Of a DNA stretch of 64,000 bases, positions 53,791 to 63,153 are shown in pieces. Both the position numbers and the translations under genes were made by a program. The stretch spans positions 2,232,001 to 2,296,000 of the forward strand of contig NZ_CP130821.1 of the NCBI RefSeq assembly GCF_004151275.2, written 5' to 3'. This DNA comes from Flavobacterium dauae (GTDB lineage Bacteria; Bacteroidota; Bacteroidia; Flavobacteriales; Flavobacteriaceae). Position 1 is the stretch's first letter. Each line of letters starts with the position of its first letter. The notes under the pieces were generated by a model. It was not told the origin of the DNA and made no database searches. It saw only the letters and a list, made by a program, of their open reading frames with translations.

Positions 53791-54300
53791 ATGCCGAAAT
53801 GGTGCAATAATACGGTTGTTTTTGAGGGAAGTCCCGAAACAATCGAACAGATAAATAAGCTATTCAAATCAATGGCTGAACAGGAACAAAACGAGGAGTG
53901 CGGACAACTGCCCGACTTTATAGAAGACGGTAACGGTGGCTATTTCTTTGAAATTTACGAGAGCGACACCGCAGTATTCAATTACCAAACAAAGTGGTCG
54001 CCCAATACGGAAGTCTTACAAGCAATAGCAGAACACTATAACGTGGACTTTGTACAGGATTACGAGGAATTAGGCAATTGCGTATATGGCAGGGCAACAT
54101 TTGCTGACAAGCTACTCACAGATATTTGTCTGGACTTTGAAGATTTTAATAAATATCATTTTGACGAGGACAAAGGCTACTATTATTTCGAGAAAGAGTT
54201 CTATGAACTTGATTACGATATATGGGAAATCCTTTTGAAACGAAAAATCGAAAATCATTTTAGTAACATCAAAATTCAGAATAATGAAATTATCAGATAA
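53791..54300 (+). CDS. DUF1281/Api92-like protein
   Basis: The 169-residue protein opens MPKWCNNTVVFEGSPE, which is like the MPNWCSN start of YubB/Api92-type plasmid and phage proteins with a ferredoxin-like fold. The middle part TKWSPNTEVLQAIAEHY is also family-like. Function unknown. It overlaps the next gene by 17 bp. Confidence 0.65.
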   Translation: MPKWCNNTVVFEGSPETIEQINKLFKSMAEQEQNEECGQLPDFIEDGNGGYFFEIYESDTAVFNYQTKWSPNTEVLQAIAEHYNVDFVQDYEELGNCVYGRATFADKLLTDICLDFEDFNKYHFDEDKGYYYFEKEFYELDYDIWEILLKRKIENHFSNIKIQNNEIIR

Positions 54301-54727
54301 ACCGACAGCATATTTACTGCTCAAAGCAGGAACAAACAGCGAATGGGACAATTGCAATTTTGCTATAGTCCACATTACCGAAGATTGGAAAAGGGAACAG
54401 CAAAAAAGGCTTGAAATGGTTAAGCCGTTTGCAGAAGACTACTTCTTACAATCACTGAACTATTACGATACGGCAGTAGATTTTTATACCACTGACGAGG
54501 ACGATAACCCCGATTTATATCAATGGCTTGAAAATAAGCCTATAGCATACGTGGATATTGACAAAGCCGAACTCGCAACATTATCCGTACCCGAAAATCG
54601 CTTGGATTGTTACAGGCTTGTAATGTATAAAACAGGAACAGCAATGTACAAGGCTTACGGCAAACACACAAGCGAAGAATTTTGGACAGAGGAATTTCCA
54701 TTAAAACAAATAATCGAACAGCTATGA
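54284..54727 (+). CDS. Hypothetical protein of mobile element
   Basis: The 147-residue soluble acidic protein contains WDNCNFAIVHITEDWKREQ near residue 20 and a YDTAVDFYTTDEDDN segment. I do not recognise a named family. It overlaps both neighbours (17 bp with the gene before, 4 bp ATGA with the one after), which indicates a tightly coupled operon. Confidence 0.6.
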   Translation: MKLSDKPTAYLLLKAGTNSEWDNCNFAIVHITEDWKREQQKRLEMVKPFAEDYFLQSLNYYDTAVDFYTTDEDDNPDLYQWLENKPIAYVDIDKAELATLSVPENRLDCYRLVMYKTGTAMYKAYGKHTSEEFWTEEFPLKQIIEQL

Positions 54728-55386
54728 AAACAATCAAAATACCGCTTTATACTTTTTCTGAATTGGAAAAAGAAACACAGGAAACAGCGTTAGAACATTT
54801 TAGATATACTAATGTAGCGTGCCATTGGTGGGAAAGCGATTACGAGGATTTTATAAACCTCTGCTCAACAATAGGAATTTCCGTAAACCCGAAAGAGATA
54901 TACTTCAGAGGTTTTTATTCACAAGGGGACGGCAGTTGCTTTGCATCAAAGGTTGATTTACTTGCATTTATCGAAAGTATGCAAAAGCAAACGTGGAAAA
55001 GCTACGCACCCACGTTGGAGCTGAATACCGAAAGTTGTCCAATATCCCCACGTATTATCAACCTCATTGAAAGAGAGGTCATAGAAATGGAAATATGGAC
55101 AGAAACATCACACCGATATTATTTTTTGCATTACCGCTCACAAAATTATCTGTACCAAAAATCAAACAGGGACTATATCCGAATAGAGGAAGAACTCACG
55201 AAGTTGGATAAGTGGGCAAAAAAGATATTGGAAAGGCTGAACGACCATTTATATAAAAGCCTTGAAGAAACCTACTATTATCTGACAAGCGATAAAGCCG
55301 TACAGGAAACCATAGAAACCAACGAGTGCCATTTTACGGCAAACGGAGTACATACGGATTGGCTTTGTGAATATTCAGAATTATAA
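54724..55386 (+). CDS. Hypothetical protein of mobile element
   Basis: The 220-residue protein opens MKTIKIPLYTFSELEKET and has IYFRGFYSQGDGSCF near residue 60, a short block seen in phage/plasmid hypothetical proteins. The C-terminal half is helical. Start chosen at ATG 54724, overlapping the previous stop; an upstream frame start at 54682 would lie inside that gene. Confidence 0.65.
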   Translation: MKTIKIPLYTFSELEKETQETALEHFRYTNVACHWWESDYEDFINLCSTIGISVNPKEIYFRGFYSQGDGSCFASKVDLLAFIESMQKQTWKSYAPTLELNTESCPISPRIINLIEREVIEMEIWTETSHRYYFLHYRSQNYLYQKSNRDYIRIEEELTKLDKWAKKILERLNDHLYKSLEETYYYLTSDKAVQETIETNECHFTANGVHTDWLCEYSEL

Positions 55387-55416
55387 CAGAAATAACAACA
55401 ATTAAAATTTAGAACA

Positions 55417-56055
55417 ATGAACACAAATTTTTTCAATCAGATAGCACAGTTGGATTTTACAGGTAATTTACAACTGACGATAACCAAAGGAGCGGAAAAC
55501 AATCTAATTGTATCGGTACTCCTTAACAACGAGCAATGTGGCGACAACGCCAAAAACCTCATTCGTCCGCTAACATTCAATGCCACACCGCAAGAATTTG
55601 ATGAGGGATTTTTTGAACAGATAACCACGCCTATACAGAAAGTATCAGGGTTAATGGTAGATATGGAAAAATTCCTAAAGCAAATGGAAGAAGTCAAAAA
55701 GCAATCGGCAATGGAAAAGGCAAAAGCAGAAAAAGCCAAAAAGGAACAAGAAACCAAAGACAAGAAGTTTAAACAGGCAATGGACAAAGTGGACGAGTTG
55801 GAAAAAGAGGGCAAATATCGTGATGCGTGGATAAAAGTACCCAACGTTACCGACTTTCCCGAAAAAGCGGACGAGTTACGCAAACGAAAAACTGCCTTAT
55901 CAGCAAAGTTTGAACCCGATTTGTTTGGCACTTCTGAAAAGGAAGAACCCAAGAAAACAGAGCCGGAAACCGACCCCGATGCACTTTATCCTCCATACCA
56001 AGTGGATAAGGTAGAGGTAGAAATGGAAACCGAGAACGAAGAAACAGAATATTAA
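55417..56055 (+). CDS. PRTRC system protein E
   Basis: The 212-residue protein has the PRTRC-E N-terminus (FFNQIAQLDFTGNLQLTIT, VSVLLNN, LTFNATPQEFDEGFFEQI), then a Lys/Glu-rich coiled coil at about residues 85-130 and an acidic C-terminus. It is the first of five adjacent PRTRC genes. The PRTRC cassette (ParB-related, ThiF-related) sits on plasmids and conjugative elements; its role is not established. Confidence 0.85.
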   Translation: MNTNFFNQIAQLDFTGNLQLTITKGAENNLIVSVLLNNEQCGDNAKNLIRPLTFNATPQEFDEGFFEQITTPIQKVSGLMVDMEKFLKQMEEVKKQSAMEKAKAEKAKKEQETKDKKFKQAMDKVDELEKEGKYRDAWIKVPNVTDFPEKADELRKRKTALSAKFEPDLFGTSEKEEPKKTEPETDPDALYPPYQVDKVEVEMETENEETEY

Positions 56056-56073
56056 CATTTAAAACCGAGCATT

Positions 56074-56292
56074 ATGTTATTAGCGACAGAATTAGAACGA
56101 GTTTTTGTACTCCGAGATAAAGGACAGGAAATAAGACTGACCGACCCAGCACCGACAATGAGTGTACAAGCCGTAATGAACCATTACGCCCCTATGTACC
56201 CCATTCTGACGACTGCAAAAGTATCAGCACCTGTCATTAAGGACGATGCAGTAGAGTACAAATTCGAAACGACAATGGGAACGAAAGGGTAA
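56074..56292 (+). CDS. PRTRC system protein C
   Basis: The 72-residue protein matches the PRTRC-C profile by length and by text: RVFVLRDKGQEIRLTDPAPTMS then VMNHYAPMYPILTTA. This small ubiquitin-like-sized (beta-rich) protein begins 18 bp after PRTRC-E and is a candidate substrate or partner of the ThiF-like enzyme, an inference from size and gene neighbourhood. Confidence 0.85.
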   Translation: MLLATELERVFVLRDKGQEIRLTDPAPTMSVQAVMNHYAPMYPILTTAKVSAPVIKDDAVEYKFETTMGTKG

Positions 56293-56313
56293 ATAATAAC
56301 CATTCTCTTTAAG

Positions 56314-56330
56314 CCCCTCCTTTGGAGGGG
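56314..56330. repeat. GC-rich hairpin in PRTRC operon
   Basis: CCCCTCC-TTT-GGAGGGG, a perfect 7-bp stem. It stands in the gap between PRTRC C and F genes and resembles a widespread Bacteroidota intergenic element of the same core. Confidence 0.6.
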
Positions 56331-56351
56331 GGAGGACAAAATTTAAAAATT

Positions 56352-57521
56352 ATGACTTATGCACAAACACATCATATCGGGAATCATCACAATACCCGAA
56401 CAGAAACGGCAACAACGGTTGCACCGACAGTTAGGCGAGTTCGCAAATTGGCTACAAAGACCAAAAGACACAAGCCAAGTGCTAAAAGACAAACAGCAAT
56501 CGGTACCGATTACAATGCTACCAATGGTATTCTAAAGTGTACTTTTCTGCCTAAACTGAAAGAAACGAAAACCGTACAGGCTTGCACGGAAACAGCAAAA
56601 ACGGAAAGGGATTTTTACCAGTCCCTTTCCAAACTTGCAGAACATTACAATATTGAACCGATACAGAGCCAACATTACGATTATCCCTACAATATTGTAT
56701 TGGGTATGTGGGATATAAAAAAACAACTAAAACGCAACTGCATTCATTGGAACGATTTACGTTTGATACAGGATAGAAAAAAAACCTTTTTAACAAGCGA
56801 AGAACGCTACGACACAGGCACAACCTTGTATTATATTCCAATTGTGCCACTCTTTAAAATGCTCAAAGACCCGAAACGGAAACAGACCGCACAATTGCTT
56901 ATTTCCGTATGCAGTTATCTGTACAAAACAGCCAACATTCCGTATTACAGAGAACAAGAAAGTTATCTGTATTGGTTGTACGAAATGCACCAAGATTGGG
57001 CAGAAGATGAAGAAAACGAAGAGTTAAAAAGAGAACTGAAACAAGCGGAATTGATTGGCAACATCATAGAACAAAAACTATTCAACCGCCATAATCTGAC
57101 GTTTTTTAAACAGCGTTTAAACGGTTTTAAAAGCCGTGATACGTTCGACGATGAATGTTGGAAAATTGCTTGTAATGCCTTTGCTCTTTACACGGAATAC
57201 CCGAATGCAAACGTATTCAGAAACGCCACCATTCCCGAACAAGACCCTTATAATGATGACGATTACGACAATGAAACCATCGGAATGGAAAAATATATTT
57301 CGTTTGTAGCAGATGTAAAAGGCTGGCTGTATGGACATATCGAAAACTGTATCAACAGCGAGTTTAACGAATACGGAGCAATGGACGAACCCACCATTTC
57401 CAAGCGTTTTGACAGTAATATAACAACACAGACAAATTTTGATTTTGAAAGCCGTTTGTTTGCCTTGTTAAACGACCTTTCTTACTTATTGAACAACTAT
57501 AAAACAACAGAAAATGAATGA
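56352..57521 (+). CDS. PRTRC system protein F
   Basis: The 389-residue protein is assigned from its location between C and B and its size. It has a basic low-complexity N-terminus (residues 1-70) and a mostly helical body with the segment KLKETKTVQACTETAKTERD then YNIEPIQSQHYDYPYNIVLGMW. I start at ATG 56352; the frame extends ten codons upstream to a TTG only. It overlaps the PRTRC B gene by 8 bp. Confidence 0.78.
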   Translation: MTYAQTHHIGNHHNTRTETATTVAPTVRRVRKLATKTKRHKPSAKRQTAIGTDYNATNGILKCTFLPKLKETKTVQACTETAKTERDFYQSLSKLAEHYNIEPIQSQHYDYPYNIVLGMWDIKKQLKRNCIHWNDLRLIQDRKKTFLTSEERYDTGTTLYYIPIVPLFKMLKDPKRKQTAQLLISVCSYLYKTANIPYYREQESYLYWLYEMHQDWAEDEENEELKRELKQAELIGNIIEQKLFNRHNLTFFKQRLNGFKSRDTFDDECWKIACNAFALYTEYPNANVFRNATIPEQDPYNDDDYDNETIGMEKYISFVADVKGWLYGHIENCINSEFNEYGAMDEPTISKRFDSNITTQTNFDFESRLFALLNDLSYLLNNYKTTENE

Positions 57522-58227
57522 TATAACCGACAATTTCGGAACATTGTACTATCCAAAATCCGCTTTGGTTTTCTACGAAACCACAGGAACGGAAACAGAT
57601 ATATACGTGGAACACTTTGATATGGACAGTAACGGAAACCCTATCAACGCCCACCCCTTGACCGTAAAGGAGGCTAACCTATTAGCTAAATCTTTGCAGA
57701 CCGATGAAGAAAGGAACAAAGCCTTTTTAAAACCAAAGGGAATTTTACCGACCAACATTCTGCATATCAATCCGAGCGAAAAAGGTACGGTAATATGGTA
57801 CACCAAAGCACAGAAAAGACAACTGTATTTTGTGGAAAGTCTGGGCATACAGAGCGGAACGGCACACGTACCCGCTATGGTTTGGAAAGCAGACAAAAAC
57901 CACCTTGCAGTCTATGCCCTTGCAACTGACAGAAGACCGAACGATAAAACTAAACTGCATTACGCCCCTTTTTTCAATATCTATAAAGACGGTAAAGTTT
58001 GTATGGGTACGGTAAGCATAGACATCAAAAATTCCGTATCGGTAGAGGAATTTATACAGGCTTGGGAAGACTACTTTTTCAATAGCTATTTCAGTCATTT
58101 AATGGGATACAACCCAACAAGAGGATATTGTGACAGTTTATGGAAGTATTTGATAAAAACAGGCGAAAATTTTCCAAAAGAGAGGTTGAAAAAGAATGAC
58201 AAAACCCTAAAAAATATATTGCGATGA
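57514..58227 (+). CDS. PRTRC system protein B
   Basis: The 237-residue protein has typical PRTRC-B blocks: YYPKSALVFYE near 10, GILPTNILHINP, GTVIWYTKAQKRQLYF, HVPAMVWKADKNHLAVYAL and FSHLMG near 195. It overlaps the ThiF gene by 4 bp. Function unknown, likely a beta-rich partner of the ThiF enzyme. Confidence 0.85.
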   Translation: MNDITDNFGTLYYPKSALVFYETTGTETDIYVEHFDMDSNGNPINAHPLTVKEANLLAKSLQTDEERNKAFLKPKGILPTNILHINPSEKGTVIWYTKAQKRQLYFVESLGIQSGTAHVPAMVWKADKNHLAVYALATDRRPNDKTKLHYAPFFNIYKDGKVCMGTVSIDIKNSVSVEEFIQAWEDYFFNSYFSHLMGYNPTRGYCDSLWKYLIKTGENFPKERLKKNDKTLKNILR

Positions 58228-59060
58228 AAACAGCGAAAGAAATTTGTAGTGAGCGTAGTCGAACTAAAATACATTTTACGGACAATTATCTATTAAATCC
58301 CACAAACCCAATTTCGGTAAACCTAATCGGAGCAGGTGGCACAGGTTCAAAGGTTTTGACTGCCTTAATGGAAATGAACCACAGCTTAATCGCATTGGGA
58401 CACGCAGGATTACAGGTGCGTTTGTGGGACGATGATATTATCACAACTGCAAACTTGGGCAGACAGCGTTTTTTTGAAAGTGAAACAGGCTTGTACAAAT
58501 CCGTTGCACTCATAAACCGTGTAAACAGGTGTGTCGGTACGAATTGGAAAGCCGAAACCCGAAAGTTTGAAAAGGACAAGTTTGGCAGACTGCCCGAAAA
58601 TGCAAGGGCAACCATTACGATTACTTGTGTGGACAATGTCAAGGCACGGTTTGAAGTGGCTGAAATTCTGAAAGAACTAAATCACGGCTATAACAAGCAT
58701 CGCCATAATAAACCCGTATATTGGGTTGATTTTGGGAACAGCCAACAGACAGGGCAAGTGTTGCTATCTACGGTAGGCGATATTCAACAACCCAATTCAG
58801 AAAAGTACCAAACGGTGGCAAGCCTGCCAATGGTTACAGATGAATTTGGCGAACTGCTCAAACAGTCCGAACAGGAAGACAACACGCCAAGTTGTTCCCT
58901 TGCCGATGCCCTGCAAAAACAGGATTTATTTATCAATTCATCGCTGGCACAAGTGGGTTGCTCTTTACTGTGGAACTTGTTCCGCAACGGTATGACACCA
59001 TACAGGGGATTTTTCCTTAATTTAAAAGACTTTACTACCCACCCTATAAAAGTCGCCTGA
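58224..59060 (+). CDS. PRTRC system ThiF-family protein
   Basis: The 278-residue protein is an E1-like Rossmann enzyme. NLIGAGGTGSKVLTAL near residue 33 is the nucleotide-binding GxGGxGS, followed by DDDIITTANLGRQRFF and TITCVDNVKARFE. These residues bind ATP and adenylate a C-terminal glycine of a ubiquitin-like partner in the ThiF/MoeB family. The conserved PSCSLADALQKQDLFIN segment is specific for PRTRC-ThiF. No PRTRC-A (JAB-type) gene is next to it in this window. Confidence 0.88.
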   Translation: MKTAKEICSERSRTKIHFTDNYLLNPTNPISVNLIGAGGTGSKVLTALMEMNHSLIALGHAGLQVRLWDDDIITTANLGRQRFFESETGLYKSVALINRVNRCVGTNWKAETRKFEKDKFGRLPENARATITITCVDNVKARFEVAEILKELNHGYNKHRHNKPVYWVDFGNSQQTGQVLLSTVGDIQQPNSEKYQTVASLPMVTDEFGELLKQSEQEDNTPSCSLADALQKQDLFINSSLAQVGCSLLWNLFRNGMTPYRGFFLNLKDFTTHPIKVA

Positions 59061-59079
59061 TACCCAAAATCGGGCGGCG

Positions 59080-59151
59080 AAAAGGCAATTCCTTCCGTTG
59101 GTCGGAACCGCCTTTTCGCAGTAATAAACGGTGCAAGCACTTTGCAAAATG
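59080..59151. repeat. Direct repeat copy 1 (~72 bp)
   Basis: Begins AAAAGGCAATTCC, contains CCGTTGGTCGGAA and CGCCTTTTCGCA, ends GCACTTTGC. The copy at 60113-60183 matches most positions with one 2-base gap. Each has inner complementary ends (AAAAGGC/GCCTTTT). Confidence 0.7.
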
Positions 59152-59279
59152 ACCCACTCAACTCCCTTTCACTGCATTACACAAAGAGCTTGCGAAGAAT
59201 TTGCACGGATAAGCGTATCCGCGGATTATTGTTAAATTTTACTTATGGTTTTTATCGGCTATCCGTTGATTACCTGCAA

Positions 59280-59930
59280 TTATTCCGATATTGGTTCGAC
59301 TAAAGTCAACATCGCTGACACAGCATCATGACTGCTCATCGGTTCCGGAGCTATTGCTTCATCATCGGGATGGGAAGTTGGACCAAAATTTCCGGATAAC
59401 GTAATTACCTGATTATCCTGATTATTGATATGGGCTAACCTAATGTACAAATTATACCGCCAATCCTTTTTTTCATTATCCTTGTAACGCAGGGCAAATA
59501 CATTTTCATAAGGAGCTGTCCCCAATCTTCCGTCGGCAACTTCTTCCATATCGGGGAACATTTCCAATATTTCTTCTTTTGTATCCTTTCCCATACCGGT
59601 CTGTGCATTGATAGAACGCCAGGCATATACATTCTCGTTAATATCCTGTTTAAAATTAACCGTATAGTAATAAATATGGGGGATTTCCGGATAATTCCCT
59701 TCATTTGTGAAACTACCTGTTCCTTGCGTACTATACCCCTGCATATAATCCCCAAGCGAACTTGCTACCTGACTTGCTGTAACAAGATGTTTCAGTCGTA
59801 TTCCCGAGCCTGTTATTTCGGTTGGCTCTTTATCGTCATTGCTATCACAAGCAGACAAAAAGAGTGTAAAAACCACTAATATAAAGGACAGACCCGATTG
59901 CTTTTTTAATTGTTTAAAAACTTCTATCAT
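59280..59930 (-). CDS. Hypothetical lipoprotein between direct repeats
   Basis: The 216-residue protein has a type II signal (LFLSAC lipobox, Cys28) followed by a low-complexity acidic patch (DSNDDKEPTE). The body has aromatic beta-strand text (IYYYTVNFKQDIN, NVFALRYKDNEKKDWRYNLYIRLA). Family not recognised. It is the only minus-strand gene of element 2 and interrupts the operon between the PRTRC genes and the following cargo, within the 72-bp direct repeats. Confidence 0.7.
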   Translation of the reverse strand: MIEVFKQLKKQSGLSFILVVFTLFLSACDSNDDKEPTEITGSGIRLKHLVTASQVASSLGDYMQGYSTQGTGSFTNEGNYPEIPHIYYYTVNFKQDINENVYAWRSINAQTGMGKDTKEEILEMFPDMEEVADGRLGTAPYENVFALRYKDNEKKDWRYNLYIRLAHINNQDNQVITLSGNFGPTSHPDDEAIAPEPMSSHDAVSAMLTLVEPISE

Positions 59931-60112
59931 AAATCTTTTTATTTAATTCGTGAACTCTTATGAGCTTATGTTAAGTTGCCAGATTGCAAACTATTACCTG
60001 TTAGAGAACAAGTTATTGTATTTACAAAATAACTACATGTATTTTTATTGGCAAAGTCGAACGTAAAGCAAATATACTTTTTTTTCACACACGGTCGATA
60101 CATCATATAGGT

Positions 60113-60183
60113 AAAAGGCAATTCCTCCCGTTGGTCGGAAACGCCTTTTCGCATCGAAGCGGTGCAACCACTTTGCCAAAATG
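60113..60183. repeat. Direct repeat copy 2 (~71 bp)
   Basis: Second copy of the repeat at 59080-59151, same orientation, about 1.03 kb apart. A 68-codon frame across it (60131-60337) has a weak TTG start and is not called as a gene. Confidence 0.7.
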
Positions 60184-60363
60184 CATCGCCACACAACTAC
60201 CGCACTTCACATTTTACCAAACAGGTTGCGACATTATTTTCGTGGGATATTCATTATCCCTTTTGTTGCTTTTGGTAATGACTTCTTTTCTTTTCACACA
60301 GCGACCAAAGAAAAGTAAGCAAAAGAACGTCGCTTGATTAATGTCTGATTTTTAATTGAATGC
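60184..60363. other. Intergenic stretch without clear gene
   Basis: Contains GACATTATTTTCGTGGGATA and further AT-rich text up to the TrlF promoter. I see no supported gene. Confidence 0.35.
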
Positions 60364-60396
60364 TTGTCAAAGTAATTTTCTAATTGTTTATTTTTG
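60364..60396 (+). promoter_or_regulatory. Promoter of the TrlF-type gene
   Basis: TTG at 60364-60366 and TATTTTTG at 60389-60396 with 22-bp spacing fit the flavobacterial -33/-7 consensus (TTG-N17-23-TANNTTTG). It is 97 bp upstream of the ATG. Confidence 0.6.
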
Positions 60397-60492
60397 CTAT
60401 AATAAGGAAATGAACTTATTGCTTACTATACAAAATACACATTGCATGTACTTGAGAGCTACCTGCAAGTTTTTCAAAACTAACCACAAAAT

Positions 60493-63153
60493 ATGATAAA
60501 CAATCAAGCAAAATTTTATAGAGGAGATTTACATATTCATTCTTACGGAGCTTTTGGCTCTTATGATGTTACCGATACTACTATGACTCCTCAATCGATA
60601 GTAGATACAGCTATTGAAAAAAACATAAAAATTATAAGTATTACTGATCATAATGAAATACAGAATTCTTATCAAGCAATAGAGTATGCAAAAGATAAAG
60701 ATATTCTTGTAATTCCAGGAATTGAGGTAAGCACAACCCAAGGTCATTTACTTCTGTATTTTGAAAAATTTGAAGAACTACGTAGTTTTTATGGTCATTT
60801 AACGATTAATAGAGAAACGAATATATGCACTCAAGGAATTGTAGAATGTTTAAATTTTGCAAATCAATATAATGGTTTTGGAATTTTAGCCCATATTGAA
60901 CTAACGTCTGGATTCGAAAAGTCAATAGGTAGATTTAGTCCACAAATGGAGGAAATATTTAAATGTAAAAATTTATTAGCATTTGAAATTAAATCTAAAA
61001 ATTACATTGATTTATATACTGAAAATGATACAACTGAATCTAAAAAGGATAGAGTAAACTTAATCAAGTTAAGAATAAAGCATTTAAATCTAGACAAAGA
61101 TTATAATTTGCCTAAAGTAATTTCATCTGATTCACACACATTAATTGGATTGGGGAAAAATGCGGATGGAGAAGATAAATTGACTAGATATAAAGTTGAT
61201 GAACTTAATTTTTATTCTGTTAAAATTGCATTACAATATTATGAATCAAGAATTAGATTGGAAAATCAAATTCCAAGTCAAAGACCTTATATTAAGGAAA
61301 TTAAATTGACTGGTGGATTATTTAAAGATGCTCATATTACTTTAAGCAGTAATCTTACTTGTATAATTGGTAGTCGAGGTGCAGGCAAATCTACTTTATT
61401 AGAATCAATTCGTGAGGCTACAGGAAATAAATCTAAATATGGTGTTGTAGACTCGGAAGTATGGCCGCAACAAATAGATTTATGTTATTTTGACGAAGCA
61501 AATCAAAGAATTGATTTCGTTAGAGAAAAAAATAATTCTGTTAGAAATGTTACAGATCCAATTAATGGAATAAACAGAATTGAAATTGAAACTTATGGTC
61601 AAGGTGAAACAGCTGAAACACTACAACATAGTGATGAAAATCCGCAAGTTTTAATTTCATTTTTAGACAGTTTTTTAAATATTTCAAGTTATATAAATGA
61701 GGATGAAGAATTAATAAATCAACTATTAGAAAACCAAAGTGAATCAAAAAAGCTTAGGATTGATTTATTAACCTATGATGAGACATTAAAAGCATTGAAA
61801 AATGAGGAAAAAAAACTTGAGAATTTAAAGAAAGAAAAAGCAGGAGAATTAGTTACTTTTCAAAATTCACTTATTAAAGAAAGAGAGATAAGAACTGATT
61901 TAATTAAAAAGTTGAATGACTTAATAAAAGCATATAGAGATATATTTTCAGATGATAACCATTTTAAATCTTTTTTAGCTTTAACTGACGAAGAGATAGT
62001 TGTTGGAAAAGATTATTTCCAAACAGTAAAAAATCTTGTAAATGAATTCTCTGAAGTAGTAAAAAACAAATCGAATGAATTAAATTCAGAATTGAATCAA
62101 AAGATTGAAAGTTTAAAAGTAGAATTACAAAAGTGGTCAGAAAAGGAAAAAGAAATACAAGAAAAAATTGATTTAAAAAAGGCTCAATTTGAGCAACAAG
62201 GAATTCCTTTTGATTTAGGCAAAATAAATCAAATTTCTAAAGATATATTAGATTATCAAAAAAAGATAGAAAAGCTAGATAAAGATAAAATTCTACTCAA
62301 AAGCTATCAAGATGAGCGTATAGAGCTAATAAAAAAGAGGATATCTATAAAAGAAGATATATTACGCATAAGAAAAGAGTTTTCAAAAAAAGCCAATGAA
62401 AATCTTAAAAATACAATCGAAGGTTTTTTTATAACAATTAAATACAAAAGCGGACTATATTCAACAGAATTAGAAGAATTATTAAAGCAAAAAATGGATT
62501 GGCGTCAAAATAAAAAATCCAAACTAATCTCTAATAATTTTTCAGTATTTGAATTTTTAGAAATTTGTAAAAATAAAAATGTAGATAAACTAAAAGAAAT
62601 AAAAGATGATAGTGAAAATTATGTTTTTTCAGAATCAGAAGCAAATTCAATTATAAATAAAATTCAGGAAAATTATAATTATGAGGATTTTGAGGCTTTA
62701 AGATTTGATGATTTACCTGAAGTAACAATAACAAGGACTTACGAAGATGAAAATGGAGCTTTAAAATATCTATCTAAACCATTATCAAAACTTTCTTTAG
62801 GACAACAACAATCTGTTCTACTTGGAATTCTAATGCTTTCAGATAGTAATAAACCGTTAATCATAGACCAGCCTGAAGATAATTTAGATAGTGAGTTTGT
62901 CTTTAAAACAATTGTGAAAAATCTAAGAAAGATTAAGGAACAAAGACAAGTTATAATTGTTACTCATAATCCTAATATAGCTGTTTTGGGAGATGCGGAA
63001 CTTATTATACCTCTAAAAAGTACAAGCGTATTAACTCATATAATGAATGCTGGTTCAATAGATAGAACTGATACAAGAAGTATCTGTTGTGAAATTTTAG
63101 AAGGTGGTGAAAGGGCTTTTAGACAGAGAGAAGAAATATATGGATTAAAATAA
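60493..63153 (+). CDS. PHP-phosphoesterase/SMC-like ATPase (TrlF family)
   Basis: The 886-residue protein joins an N-terminal PHP domain (FYRGDLHIHSYGAF, SITDHNEIQNS, PGIEVSTTQGHLLLYF, later VISSDSHTLIG) with an SMC/RecN-type ATPase: Walker A IGSRGAGKST near 291, a coiled coil at about 410-650, ABC signature LSLGQQQS near 766 and Walker B LIIDQPEDNLDS near 791. PHP domains hydrolyse phosphate esters, often nucleic acid ends. The layout fits the TrlF group of AAA-like ATPases, which appear in mobile defence-type contexts. It could be a nucleic-acid-sensing nuclease; target unknown. AT content is higher than in the operon before it. Confidence 0.85.
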   Translation: MINNQAKFYRGDLHIHSYGAFGSYDVTDTTMTPQSIVDTAIEKNIKIISITDHNEIQNSYQAIEYAKDKDILVIPGIEVSTTQGHLLLYFEKFEELRSFYGHLTINRETNICTQGIVECLNFANQYNGFGILAHIELTSGFEKSIGRFSPQMEEIFKCKNLLAFEIKSKNYIDLYTENDTTESKKDRVNLIKLRIKHLNLDKDYNLPKVISSDSHTLIGLGKNADGEDKLTRYKVDELNFYSVKIALQYYESRIRLENQIPSQRPYIKEIKLTGGLFKDAHITLSSNLTCIIGSRGAGKSTLLESIREATGNKSKYGVVDSEVWPQQIDLCYFDEANQRIDFVREKNNSVRNVTDPINGINRIEIETYGQGETAETLQHSDENPQVLISFLDSFLNISSYINEDEELINQLLENQSESKKLRIDLLTYDETLKALKNEEKKLENLKKEKAGELVTFQNSLIKEREIRTDLIKKLNDLIKAYRDIFSDDNHFKSFLALTDEEIVVGKDYFQTVKNLVNEFSEVVKNKSNELNSELNQKIESLKVELQKWSEKEKEIQEKIDLKKAQFEQQGIPFDLGKINQISKDILDYQKKIEKLDKDKILLKSYQDERIELIKKRISIKEDILRIRKEFSKKANENLKNTIEGFFITIKYKSGLYSTELEELLKQKMDWRQNKKSKLISNNFSVFEFLEICKNKNVDKLKEIKDDSENYVFSESEANSIINKIQENYNYEDFEALRFDDLPEVTITRTYEDENGALKYLSKPLSKLSLGQQQSVLLGILMLSDSNKPLIIDQPEDNLDSEFVFKTIVKNLRKIKEQRQVIIVTHNPNIAVLGDAELIIPLKSTSVLTHIMNAGSIDRTDTRSICCEILEGGERAFRQREEIYGLK

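Noticed and set aside
56551..57654. Several minus-strand frames under the PRTRC genes
   Set aside because: All are shadows of well-supported plus-strand genes with overlap coupling.
60131..60337. 68-codon frame across direct repeat copy 2
   Set aside because: TTG start only, overlaps repeat DNA, and its first half is repeat-derived.
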